DNA of 34,930 nt from Clostridia bacterium. GTDB lineage: Bacteria > Bacillota_A > Clostridia > Oscillospirales > CAG-272. Below are positions 21,934-29,113 of the stretch, in pieces (position 1 is the first letter of the stretch; each line of letters starts with the position of its first letter). The position numbers and the translations under genes were made by a program. Below the pieces are notes generated by a model that was given only the letters and a program-made list of their open reading frames with translations, had not been told where the DNA came from and did not search any database. The stretch spans positions 1 to 34,930 of the forward strand of contig JAGBRZ010000099.1 of NCBI GenBank assembly GCA_017632155.1, read 5' to 3'.

Positions 21934-23967
21934 ATGAAAAAATTCAGATTTTTAATCATACTCGCGGCTCTTCTTATGGCGGCATCCTGCGGGGAAGAGC
22001 AGGGGACCATTGAAACCACCGCGCCCGAGACAATTGAAACCAAGGCTGAAACAACGGATCTTATTCCCGTAGAATCCGCAACCGTGACGGTCGAAAACCC
22101 CGATTGGGGATTCCCCGCGCACGAGATCGAGGTGGGCGACACTAACATTCTGACGGCAGAGCTCAACAAAAACACGGGAAATATCGCCGTCACTTCTCAT
22201 CACGTCGGCGAGACCGAGATCACCGTTCTTGACTGTTTTGGACACAAGGCATCCGTTAAAGTTAAGGTTGCGGAGAACGGAAATATTTCATATGAGGCAA
22301 TTCCTTGCACCGAGGAATTCGTCAGCGCGCTGAAATACGGCGTTGTCGGAAGCAAAAATTCGGGAAATCTACCCGATCAGTCATCAAAGCTCCAAATGGT
22401 CATCGATAAGGTGGCAAAAGAGGGCGGCGGCGAGATCTTCATCTACCCCGGATTTTATAATATCAAGCTGATCAGCATGCGCAATGGCGTAACGCTTAGG
22501 ATGTATTCGGGCTTTACCGATGCACGCGAAGGCTTTACCGATGAGCTTGCCGCAAAGGTGAGAAGAGGCGAGGTCACCGTTCTTATCCTTGCGCGTGTTC
22601 TGAATACGGATTACAAGGATTTCGGCAGAAACGGCTCTTCGAATTTCACTCTCAGCGGCGGCGTTATCGATAATAATCATTCGACGCAGTCAACTCTTCT
22701 GTTCGGTCTGAGCAAGGGTATCACGATCGAAAATATGATCTTCAAAGATATGAAGAACAACCACGTCATTCAGGTCACAGGTTGCAGTGACGTCACCATT
22801 CGCAACTGTATGTTTGCGGGATTTGAATGGGGCGGAACCTTCACACGCGAAACGATTCAGATCGAGCAGTCACACCCCGGTGCTCATAGCGGCGACCACG
22901 CAAACGCGCCCGTCCGCTTTGATTGGGGCGAAATGTACGGATGCAAAAATATAACCATTGATTCTTGCTATTTTGGCCCCTCGGATGAGCTTCCCGGACC
23001 GCATATTGCCATCGGTCACCACGGCACGGCGCACGAGGCGGTGGCAGACAATTTTAAGATCACAAACAACGTCTTTGACCGTCCCACATATGCGGCTATC
23101 CGCTTTGCAAGCATCACGAACGTTGAGATCACGGGCAACACCTTCATCGCAGATAAGGATTCGAACAAATTCTGCGACGAGGAAGACCCCGCTTTCATCA
23201 TTCTGTATTCCAACACAAGCAACGTTACGTACGATAACATCGTTGACGGCAGAAAGATCACAAAGGCGCAATCCTTCGAGCAGGCGGGCACGCATAACGT
23301 GAACATTTCGGGCAATTCCTTCACCGTCAGCAAAGCTTCGGATAAAAAGATCCTTATTGCAACGGGCAACACGGCATCCCCCGGAATTCTTTACAAGGAA
23401 AATATTCTCCGTCAGGATACCTACGATAGCAAGCCCTATATGCTCACAGGCTATTTCAAGTCGACAAACTTCTTCGGAAACATCAATTTCACCGATAATA
23501 CCGTAAAATATGAGGGTCAGCCGGCATTCAAGACCTATGCTTTCAGATTCCAGAACATTTACGGATTGAATTTTGAAAACAACACCCTCGATTTCGTTTC
23601 CTGCAGCTTCAGCAAAAATGACGATGGAGTGAAGGGACTTTCGCTCTCTGCAATCCGCGAGGGTGAAAAAGCAAAAACCTACGTCATTCAGGGACGCGCA
23701 ACAAGCAGATACGTCTTGCTGACACACGCGAATGGCTCAGAGGCAAAGCTGGTATTTACATCAACCGAGTCACACAACCTTGTGGCAGGCGAGGGCGGAC
23801 GCATTGAGCTTGAAAATGACAACAAGGGCAACGTGATCGTTAATCTCATCGCGGAGGAAGGCTATGTCTTTGACGGTTGGACTACCGAAGAAGGTGCTTT
23901 CACCAAGACCGGAAACGTAAAGATCACGGCAAAAACAAATTTCACAGCAAATTTCAAGAAAAAATAA
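21934..23967 (+). CDS. Beta-helix (pectate-lyase-like) lipoprotein
   Basis: The start at 21934, one base after the previous stop, gives a lipoprotein signal (AASC, Cys19). After a Thr-rich spacer an Ig-like segment follows (about residues 50-110: TAELNKNTGNIAVTS...ITVLD). A right-handed parallel beta-helix covers about 140-560, with repeated short N-rich turns (FTLSGGVIDNNHS, VTIRNCMF, NVEITGNTF, NVNISGNSF). The last 60 residues form a bacterial-repeat/InlB-type domain (EGYVFDGWTTEEG). Such proteins are surface polysaccharide lyases or hydrolases. The catalytic residues are not identified. It is probably surface-anchored and coupled to the flanking sugar-isomerase-like genes. Confidence 0.85.
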   Translation: MKKFRFLIILAALLMAASCGEEQGTIETTAPETIETKAETTDLIPVESATVTVENPDWGFPAHEIEVGDTNILTAELNKNTGNIAVTSHHVGETEITVLDCFGHKASVKVKVAENGNISYEAIPCTEEFVSALKYGVVGSKNSGNLPDQSSKLQMVIDKVAKEGGGEIFIYPGFYNIKLISMRNGVTLRMYSGFTDAREGFTDELAAKVRRGEVTVLILARVLNTDYKDFGRNGSSNFTLSGGVIDNNHSTQSTLLFGLSKGITIENMIFKDMKNNHVIQVTGCSDVTIRNCMFAGFEWGGTFTRETIQIEQSHPGAHSGDHANAPVRFDWGEMYGCKNITIDSCYFGPSDELPGPHIAIGHHGTAHEAVADNFKITNNVFDRPTYAAIRFASITNVEITGNTFIADKDSNKFCDEEDPAFIILYSNTSNVTYDNIVDGRKITKAQSFEQAGTHNVNISGNSFTVSKASDKKILIATGNTASPGILYKENILRQDTYDSKPYMLTGYFKSTNFFGNINFTDNTVKYEGQPAFKTYAFRFQNIYGLNFENNTLDFVSCSFSKNDDGVKGLSLSAIREGEKAKTYVIQGRATSRYVLLTHANGSEAKLVFTSTESHNLVAGEGGRIELENDNKGNVIVNLIAEEGYVFDGWTTEEGAFTKTGNVKITAKTNFTANFKKK

Positions 23968-23985
23968 CCGAAAGGAATACTTAAA

Positions 23986-24858
23986 ATGCTTATTTCAACA
24001 CAGACAGGCCACGCAGTTGGCAGACTCGGATTTGAAGAGGGCGTTCTTATGCTCAAGAACGCGGGCTACGATTGCCTCGATCTCTCGCTTTTCGAGATGA
24101 TCCGCGATGACAGCCCCTATATTGCAGGCGATTGGAGAAAGACAGTCGAAGAGCGCAAGGCTTTCTGCGACGCAAACGGAATCATATTCAATCAGTCGCA
24201 CGCGCCCTTCTCCTTTGCTTGGGCTGATGAAAATATCCGCGAAAATATCGCAAAACCCCGTGTCGAGCAGTCGATCGAGGTCAGCGCAATGATGGGCGTC
24301 AAGATCGAGGTCGTTCATCCCCTGCACTGGATGCCATATCTCGGTCATGAAAAAGAGGCTTTCGACCTCAACGTTGAGTATTATAAGTCCCTCATTCCGC
24401 TCGCGCGCCACTACGGCGTAAAGATCGCGCTTGAAAATATGTGGCAGAAGGAACTGAAGCGCAAGTGCATCTGCACCGACGTTGCAGGCTTTGCAAAGGA
24501 TCACGCCGCGCTCATCGACGCTATCGATAGCGAATGGGTAGTTGCTTGTCTTGACGTCGGCCATTGCTCGCTCGTCGGCGAGGAGGCAGAGGACACCATC
24601 CGCATCCTCGGCCACGACAGACTCAAGTCCGTCCATCTCCACGACAACGATTATCAGGGCGACCGCCACACCATTCCCGGCCTCGGTCAGATGAACTGGG
24701 ATAACATCATGAAGGCGTTCGACGACATCAAGTACGACGGCGAGTTCACCTACGAGGCAGACGCATTCCTCAAGGGATTCCCCACCGATTATCTCCCCAA
24801 AGCTGTCGAGTTCATGGTTCAGACAGCTAAGTATCTCGTTTCAAAGACTTCGCTTTAA
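23986..24858 (+). CDS. Sugar phosphate isomerase/epimerase-like TIM barrel (2)
   Basis: The 290-residue product starts after CGAAAGGAAT, 18 bases behind the beta-helix stop. It shows the same fold as the gene at 21180: NQSHAPFSF, ALENMW (Glu ligand), CLDVGHCSL (Asp/His), SVHLHDND and FTYEAD (Glu). It is longer, with an inserted HPLHWMPYLGHEKEA loop. It is probably a metal-dependent sugar epimerase or isomerase in the cytoplasm, acting with the preceding genes on a plant or host sugar. The operon ends at a strong terminator. Confidence 0.87.
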   Translation: MLISTQTGHAVGRLGFEEGVLMLKNAGYDCLDLSLFEMIRDDSPYIAGDWRKTVEERKAFCDANGIIFNQSHAPFSFAWADENIRENIAKPRVEQSIEVSAMMGVKIEVVHPLHWMPYLGHEKEAFDLNVEYYKSLIPLARHYGVKIALENMWQKELKRKCICTDVAGFAKDHAALIDAIDSEWVVACLDVGHCSLVGEEAEDTIRILGHDRLKSVHLHDNDYQGDRHTIPGLGQMNWDNIMKAFDDIKYDGEFTYEADAFLKGFPTDYLPKAVEFMVQTAKYLVSKTSL

Positions 24859-24865
24859 TTAAATT

Positions 24866-24905
24866 AAAAGGAAGACTTTCGCCGCGGCGAAAGTCTTCCT
24901 TTTTT
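24866..24905 (+). terminator. Terminator after the sugar-isomerase operon
   Basis: A long perfect hairpin of about 17 bp (AAGGAAGACTTTCGCC and its complement, meeting at GC) is followed by TTTTTT. Confidence 0.95.
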
Positions 24906-24916
24906 ATAAAAAGTAT

Positions 24917-25273
24917 GTGCACTTATCATTTGTACAGTACAGACTCCGTCCTCCTCATTCACCGCTCCTCGCGGTCCCCCTTCTCCGCTGGAGAAGGCTA
25001 GGGGATTGGTCCAATTATCATCGTATTTCAGCGAACATCGGATATTGCTAAAATTTTGTTCAGGCAAATTGGAATATTTTATTCAAATAATTCTGCACTC
25101 ATAATGGAGTTTTCAAAAACTTTTTGATAAAATATTCCTTCTTGATATACAAAATTATATTGCAAAATATTCTTCGCTGAATAGATAGAGATTATTTCCT
25201 TACCCTCAAGCCTTCTCCAGCGGAGAAGGGGGACCGCGAGAAGCGGTGAATGAGGAGGACGGAGTCTGTACTG
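24917..25273. repeat. Palindromic element B with 65-bp terminal inverted repeats
   Basis: 24935-24999 and 25209-25273 are inverted copies of 65 bp with a single mismatch (C at 24967 against T on the other arm). Each arm begins CAGTACAGACTCCG and ends in a hairpin CCTTCTCC / GGAGAAGG. The AT-rich core also pairs: 25071-25087 with 25123-25138, and TATTTCAGCGAA at 25024 with TTCGCTGAATA at 25172. No coding frame of merit is present. It resembles element A in order of parts and in core words, so it looks like a non-autonomous relative (MITE-like). No target duplication was found. Confidence 0.9.
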
Positions 25274-25298
25274 CATATAGAATAAGGCATAAAATAAA

Positions 25299-25342
25299 AT
25301 TCTCAGATATTAAGAAGTTTTTCATTCAAAATATCCGAGAAT
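25299..25342 (-). terminator. Terminator of the minus-strand lipoprotein operon
   Basis: The stem ATTCTCAGATATT / AATATCCGAGAAT has one mismatch and, on the minus strand, is followed by a T-rich tail. Confidence 0.7.
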
Positions 25343-25347
25343 ATTTA

Positions 25348-25986
25348 TTAATAATATTGAATAATCGTTCGGATTTCTCCTGTGTCAACATCCTTAAAGG
25401 TATAATGTACCTCCTCGCCACGCCGTTTTTTACCAATAAACTGCATGGGCGAATTGACACCGCAAGGCCATTCCGCTCCCTGGATCCACCAAGGTTTTTT
25501 ATTGTCAACTACATGAAAAGCTTCTTTGATCTGTTCCTTCGCGTGCTTAATTCTCTGCGATTTAGCTTTCAGTTTTAATGAATCAATTATTATACTTTCA
25601 ATAATATCCTTTACCTCGGGACCGCCGTAATAATCTCCTATTGCGGCAAGATATAAACTATGCATATCTAAATATTTAGTTGTATACGGCAGATCGGGGT
25701 GGGTGTAAGAGTATATTCTTTGAAGCGTGCCCCAGATGTTCAAATTATCTCCTATTGAATCGTCAAAGCGGCAAATATTACATATGCCCTCCCAAACATT
25801 GAAACTGCCAAAACGTGCCCAATCATAGGAAATATTTTTCCACAGTCCGTGCGAAGGATTTCTAATTGCATCTTTAGGAATTGTGCTTATAACCTGCTCC
25901 ATAGCTTCTGGATTTCTGTTTACTTCAAGAATAAACTCCCTCATTTCGATTTCGCCGATAAGCATTGATTCTACTATGTTTTTCAT
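25348..25986 (-). CDS. Unknown protein of 212 residues with C-terminal WIQGAEWP motif
   Basis: I do not recognise a characterised family. The product is soluble and Trp/Tyr-rich, with no signal or membrane segment. It has a helical N-terminal two-thirds (MLIGEIEMREFILEV, WEGICNICRFDDS) and a compact C-terminal segment WWIQGAEWP...PMQFIGKK...GEEVHYTFKDVDTGE. That tail reminds me of small uncharacterised clostridial domains, possibly immunity-like. Its coding region is more AT-rich than the upstream operon genes. The ATG overlaps the preceding stop by 4 bases, so it is the third gene of the operon. Element B lies 75 bases beyond its stop. Confidence 0.7.
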   Translation of the reverse strand: MKNIVESMLIGEIEMREFILEVNRNPEAMEQVISTIPKDAIRNPSHGLWKNISYDWARFGSFNVWEGICNICRFDDSIGDNLNIWGTLQRIYSYTHPDLPYTTKYLDMHSLYLAAIGDYYGGPEVKDIIESIIIDSLKLKAKSQRIKHAKEQIKEAFHVVDNKKPWWIQGAEWPCGVNSPMQFIGKKRRGEEVHYTFKDVDTGEIRTIIQYY

Positions 25987-27086
25987 ATTTCCCTCGTCAA
26001 TTCGCTTATATGTGAGCCAACGTATCCGCGATTATACAGATATTCGCAAGCATCGAGCACTCTTGCCTCGAAATCGGGGAGGTGGCGGCGGTAGTCGGGG
26101 TGGAAATACTGCTCGTGAATCATCAGCGAGATAAAACCGCCGCGCTGCGGATTATCCGCGATCTTTGGCAGAGCCGCCATAACGTCATCGTAGGTCTTTT
26201 CGTTGAGAACAAGATCGATCTGCGCGAAGATGATGTCGGTTTCTCTATCATACCAAAAATCGCGCGATCCGATATGCTCGAGTCTTTCGTCCTCAAAATA
26301 GTATGAAACACTCGGTTCACCCTTGGCATTGCGCCTGAAATATCCCGTCAGCGAGCGAAGACCGAGTGAGTGCAGTGCCGCGACGACCTCGCGGTTTGCC
26401 GCACCCCAATGGACGGTGGTCGAGCTCGTCATCGAGCTCTCGCCCGCGAAACGAACGATCTCGCGGCGGATCTTTTCGTAATCCTCGGTGATCTTTTCCG
26501 CGGTTGCAAACTTATATGGCTTGTCGGGAAACTCGGAGTTTGAGTGAAAAGCGAGCTTGAACCAATCCGAATTCGCCTCGAATTCCGAGCGGAACTTGTC
26601 CGTCATCATCGAAAGATTGAAGTAATCGGGATGCGCGGAAAAATATTTTTCGTCGGGGATATATTCGTAAAAAAGATTGAGGTGGACCTTTGCACCGTAA
26701 ATATCGTGCGCCTTTTTGTAGAGCGCGAGGTATGGGTTATCGAAGATCGAGGTATATTTATCCTTATTCGCCGTAATATCCTGCAAAAAGAGGATGTTAT
26801 CGTCGGATGAGAGGCGGAATTTGCCGACCGGATCGGCAAATTTGAGCAAATTGATCGAGCAAGATTCACCGCTTGCACGGTTTTCAGCCTCAAGGATGCT
26901 CTTGTAATCGGAAATCAGCACTTTAGCCGTCCACACGCCGTCCGAAAATTGCGCCTTTTCGCCGCCAATGAAAATATCGGCATCTGCGGGCGCGGAAACG
27001 CGTGCTTCGATAATTATGCCGTCGGCGGTCAGGGTTCCATCGTTTTTATTTATGCAGTCGCCGTCCTGCGGGAAGATGAATCTCAT
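25983..27086 (-). CDS. Polysaccharide-deacetylase-like (NodB-fold) protein, uncertain
   Basis: The 367-residue product has a beta-rich N-terminal 100 residues (IIIEARVSAPADADIFIGGEKAQFSDG), then a barrel-like region with LFYEYIPDEKYF, KLAFHSNSEFPDKPY, SSTTVHWGAANREV and SLMIHEQYFHPDY. The spaced His/Asp-bearing strands recall carbohydrate deacetylase barrels, but the classical NodB motifs are not obvious, so activity is inferred. There is no signal peptide. It overlaps by 4 bases with the genes on both sides (a lipoprotein upstream, the unknown protein downstream), which indicates a tightly coupled operon. Confidence 0.6.
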   Translation of the reverse strand: MRFIFPQDGDCINKNDGTLTADGIIIEARVSAPADADIFIGGEKAQFSDGVWTAKVLISDYKSILEAENRASGESCSINLLKFADPVGKFRLSSDDNILFLQDITANKDKYTSIFDNPYLALYKKAHDIYGAKVHLNLFYEYIPDEKYFSAHPDYFNLSMMTDKFRSEFEANSDWFKLAFHSNSEFPDKPYKFATAEKITEDYEKIRREIVRFAGESSMTSSTTVHWGAANREVVAALHSLGLRSLTGYFRRNAKGEPSVSYYFEDERLEHIGSRDFWYDRETDIIFAQIDLVLNEKTYDDVMAALPKIADNPQRGGFISLMIHEQYFHPDYRRHLPDFEARVLDACEYLYNRGYVGSHISELTREI

Positions 27087-27595
27087 TTTTCAAACGATGC
27101 GTGGTACTGTGCGATTCTGTCGACTATTATCTGCACGTCGGCATCCGTTATCCATCCGCCGTTGTATGCCTGCTCGATGGACACAAGCTTGCCGTCCTTA
27201 TAAGCGGTGATCTTTTTCAGCGTACCAAGCTCAAGGGCGTGATTGCCGAGGATATAAATTTCATCACTTGAATTCATAGTAGTGCCGCAAAAGATAACTC
27301 CGTTGATGGTGCCGAGATAAGGGGTGTAGACGTTGTTTTGAATCAATTTCATACCGTAGTATATCTTCTCCGCCTGCTCGCGCATATCCTCAGGTTTTGA
27401 GGAAATATATTCGTCATAAGAGCCGAAATAGTCATCTCTGTAAGCCGCGTTGCATTCTTCAATCTGTTCATCCGTCAGCGGCTCAAGATCGCGGGAGAAT
27501 TTGTAGTAACGATCCTCCCCGCAAGAGGCAAGCGCACCCGCGAGTATAACTAAAATAAAAATAACCGAAATTGATCTGAAAAAAGCCGATTTCAT
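27083..27595 (-). CDS. Small lipoprotein of unknown function
   Basis: The start at 27593-27595 is preceded by AAGGAAA and yields a lipobox ALASC (Cys25); a longer in-frame extension overlaps the promoter. The mature part, about 145 residues, is acidic and Tyr-rich (AAYRDDYFGSYDEYISS) and has a segment GVIFCGTTMNSSDEIYILGNHALELG. No catalytic motif is recognised. It heads a three-gene operon with the deacetylase-like and unknown proteins. Confidence 0.8.
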   Translation of the reverse strand: MKSAFFRSISVIFILVILAGALASCGEDRYYKFSRDLEPLTDEQIEECNAAYRDDYFGSYDEYISSKPEDMREQAEKIYYGMKLIQNNVYTPYLGTINGVIFCGTTMNSSDEIYILGNHALELGTLKKITAYKDGKLVSIEQAYNGGWITDADVQIIVDRIAQYHASFEK

Positions 27596-27625
27596 ATTAA
27601 TTTCCTTTCCCATATAATATAAATA

Positions 27626-27655
27626 ATTATACCACGGCAGGGTGGGGGTTGTCAA
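27626..27655 (-). promoter_or_regulatory. Promoter of the lipoprotein operon
   Basis: On the minus strand TTGACA (27650-27655) and TATAAT (27626-27631) are spaced by 18 bases. Confidence 0.8.
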
Positions 27656-27701
27656 TAGAATATGTGGTGAAGGAGCAAAAACCTCCTGCAATGCGTGACA
27701 G

Positions 27702-27994
27702 AGCGCAATGGCGAAGGCTTCAGCCTTCGCATTAGTCCGAGGCTCTGCCTCGTGCTCCGTTTAAGAAACTTTTCAAGAAAAGTTTCTTAAAAATCTTCAA
27801 AAGATTTTAGTACGAGCGCGGCTCTGGCGATTTTCCGAAGGAAAATGGAGGCGTGAGCCGACAAGACAGAGTCGAAGCTTGCCGCAGGCAAGTGTGAACT
27901 TCTTGAAAAAGCTTGACCAAAACTTTTCCGCTGTTGAGAAGCAGAATTATTAGTTCGCGTCTTTCTGACCACTGCCCACTAACCTCTGTCCACT
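27702..27994 (-). repeat. R1b: hairpin-rich repeat, minus orientation
   Basis: This segment is about 290 bp and is an inverted copy of R1a (34591-34879), highly similar by eye. It consists almost wholly of short hairpins with tiny loops: AAGGCT/AGCCTT, GAGGC/GCCTC, AAGAAACTTTTC/GAAAAGTTTCTT, AAAATCTT/AAGATTTT, TTTTCCTTCGGAAAA and CTTGC/GCAAG. Its leading end (AGTGGACAGAGG on the minus strand) sits immediately after the rubrerythrin terminator. No gene is present between 27596 and 28027. Confidence 0.88.
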
Positions 27995-28023
27995 AAAAAA
28001 TCCCGACAAAGTCGGGATTTTTT
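27995..28023 (-). terminator. Terminator after rbr
   Basis: A 13-bp stem AAAAAATCCCGAC / GTCGGGATTTTTT has a loop AAA. The core is identical to the terminator at 19166-19190. Confidence 0.93.
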
Positions 28024-28027
28024 ATCA

Positions 28028-28567
28028 TCAATAATTCTGCGCGAGCTCCTGGAAATACGCCTGAGGATGATCGCATACGGGGCACTTCACGGGTGCCTTC
28101 TTGCCGATAACGATGTGTCCGCAGTTTGCGCACTGCCAAACGGTGTCGCCGTCGCGGGAGAATACAAGGTCGCCCTCAACGTTCGCAAGAAGCTTGCGGT
28201 ATCTCTCCTCGTGGTGCTTCTCGATCTCGCCAACCTTCTCAAAGAGGAATGCAATGCGGGTGAAGCCCTCTTCCTTTGCAACTCTTGCAAACTCCGCGTA
28301 CATATCGGTCCACTCGTAGTTTTCGCCCTCTGCTGCGTCAAGAAGATTTACGGATGTGGTGGGAACCTCGCCGTCGTGGAGGAGCTTGAACCAGATCTTT
28401 GCGTGCTCCTTTTCGTTGTTAGCGGTCTCCTCAAAGAGGTCAGCGATCTGATTGTAGCCTTCTTTTCTTGCCTTGGATGCGTAGTAAGTATACTTATTTC
28501 TTGCCTGAGACTCGCCTGCGAAAGCGGCCTGAAGATTCTGCTCTGTTCTTGAACCCTTAAGTTCCAT
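28028..28567 (-). CDS. rbr: Rubrerythrin (classical domain order)
   Basis: The start at 28565-28567 has GGAGGA 7 bases ahead, giving 179 residues. An N-terminal diiron ferritin-like domain ([45 protein letters not shown]) is followed by a C-terminal rubredoxin centre CANCG...CPVC. It reduces hydrogen peroxide in the cytoplasm using rubredoxin/NAD(P)H electrons. The gene lies 36 bases after the perR-like gene in the same direction, the common clostridial perR-rbr pairing, so peroxide-responsive control is likely. Confidence 0.95.
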   Translation of the reverse strand: MELKGSRTEQNLQAAFAGESQARNKYTYYASKARKEGYNQIADLFEETANNEKEHAKIWFKLLHDGEVPTTSVNLLDAAEGENYEWTDMYAEFARVAKEEGFTRIAFLFEKVGEIEKHHEERYRKLLANVEGDLVFSRDGDTVWQCANCGHIVIGKKAPVKCPVCDHPQAYFQELAQNY

Positions 28568-28603
28568 ATTTGTGTCCTCCAAATATATCAATTTTTTTGA
28601 TTT

Positions 28604-28978
28604 TTAATTTATTTCTGCCTCGCGGCATTTTTTACAGGTACAGTGCGCGGTGAGCAAGTATGATGTGATCTGCTCGCCCGAGTCGCGCTCGATGCGGTCG
28701 AGTATTTCGCGGTCAACGGGAATATCCTTGACCTGTCCGCATTTGTCGCAGATGACGTGCCAATGCGCGTCGTCGGGAAGGTCGAAGCGGTCGGGCTGAC
28801 CCGTGACCGAGAGTCGGACTATTGTCCCCTCGTCAACAAGGACGCCGAGATTGCGGTAAACGGTGCCGAGTGCGATGTTCGGCATTTTCTTCCGCGCCTC
28901 CTCGAATATCTGCGAAGCGGTCGGATGCGCATACGACGCGGCAAGTATTTCGGTTATCAGCTTTTTCTGCTTTGACAT
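28604..28978 (-). CDS. perR: Fur-family peroxide regulator (PerR-like)
   Basis: The start at 28976-28978 follows GGGAGG and gives 124 residues; a longer frame reads through the promoter. The winged-helix domain has HPTASQIFEEARKK and ALGTVYRNLGVLVDEG. The dimer domain has HWHVICDKCG and a C-terminal CTCKKC, the two CxxC pairs of the structural zinc site. PerR proteins use an Fe/Mn site oxidised by peroxide. The gene is followed by rbr and preceded by two TAGGAATCATTCCTA-type boxes, supporting PerR rather than Fur or Zur. It is a little shorter than the usual 140-150, mainly at the N-terminus, where the first helix is reduced. Confidence 0.85.
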   Translation of the reverse strand: MSKQKKLITEILAASYAHPTASQIFEEARKKMPNIALGTVYRNLGVLVDEGTIVRLSVTGQPDRFDLPDDAHWHVICDKCGQVKDIPVDREILDRIERDSGEQITSYLLTAHCTCKKCREAEIN

Positions 28979-29015
28979 ATACGCACCCTCCCATGAAAAA
29001 GATTCTCCATCAAAG

Positions 29016-29030
29016 TAGGAATCATTCCTA
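29016..29030. promoter_or_regulatory. Fur/PerR-type 7-1-7 operator 1
   Basis: TAGGAATCATTCCTA is a perfect 7-1-7 inverted repeat downstream of the -10 of perR. Confidence 0.75.
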
Positions 29031-29038
29031 TTGACATT

Positions 29039-29044
29039 ATTATA
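29039..29044 (-). promoter_or_regulatory. -10 element of perR
   Basis: TATAAT on the minus strand, preceded by GG, lies between the two operator boxes. No good -35 at 17 bases is visible; that position falls in operator 2. Confidence 0.6.
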
Positions 29045-29049
29045 CCAAA

Positions 29050-29064
29050 TAGGAATCATTCTTA
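29050..29064. promoter_or_regulatory. Fur/PerR-type 7-1-7 operator 2
   Basis: TAGGAATCATTCTTA differs from operator 1 by one base. Centre-to-centre spacing is 34 bp, about three helical turns, so two dimers could sit on the same face around the -10. Confidence 0.72.
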
Positions 29065-29113
29065 CATCAACATTCTATTAACTTTTTGTAAATGTGTTGT
29101 AAATGTGAGAGGG

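Noticed and set aside
20345..25273. CRISPR array
   Set aside because: The repeats are inverted hairpins of varied spacing, with no regular direct repeats or spacers and no cas genes.
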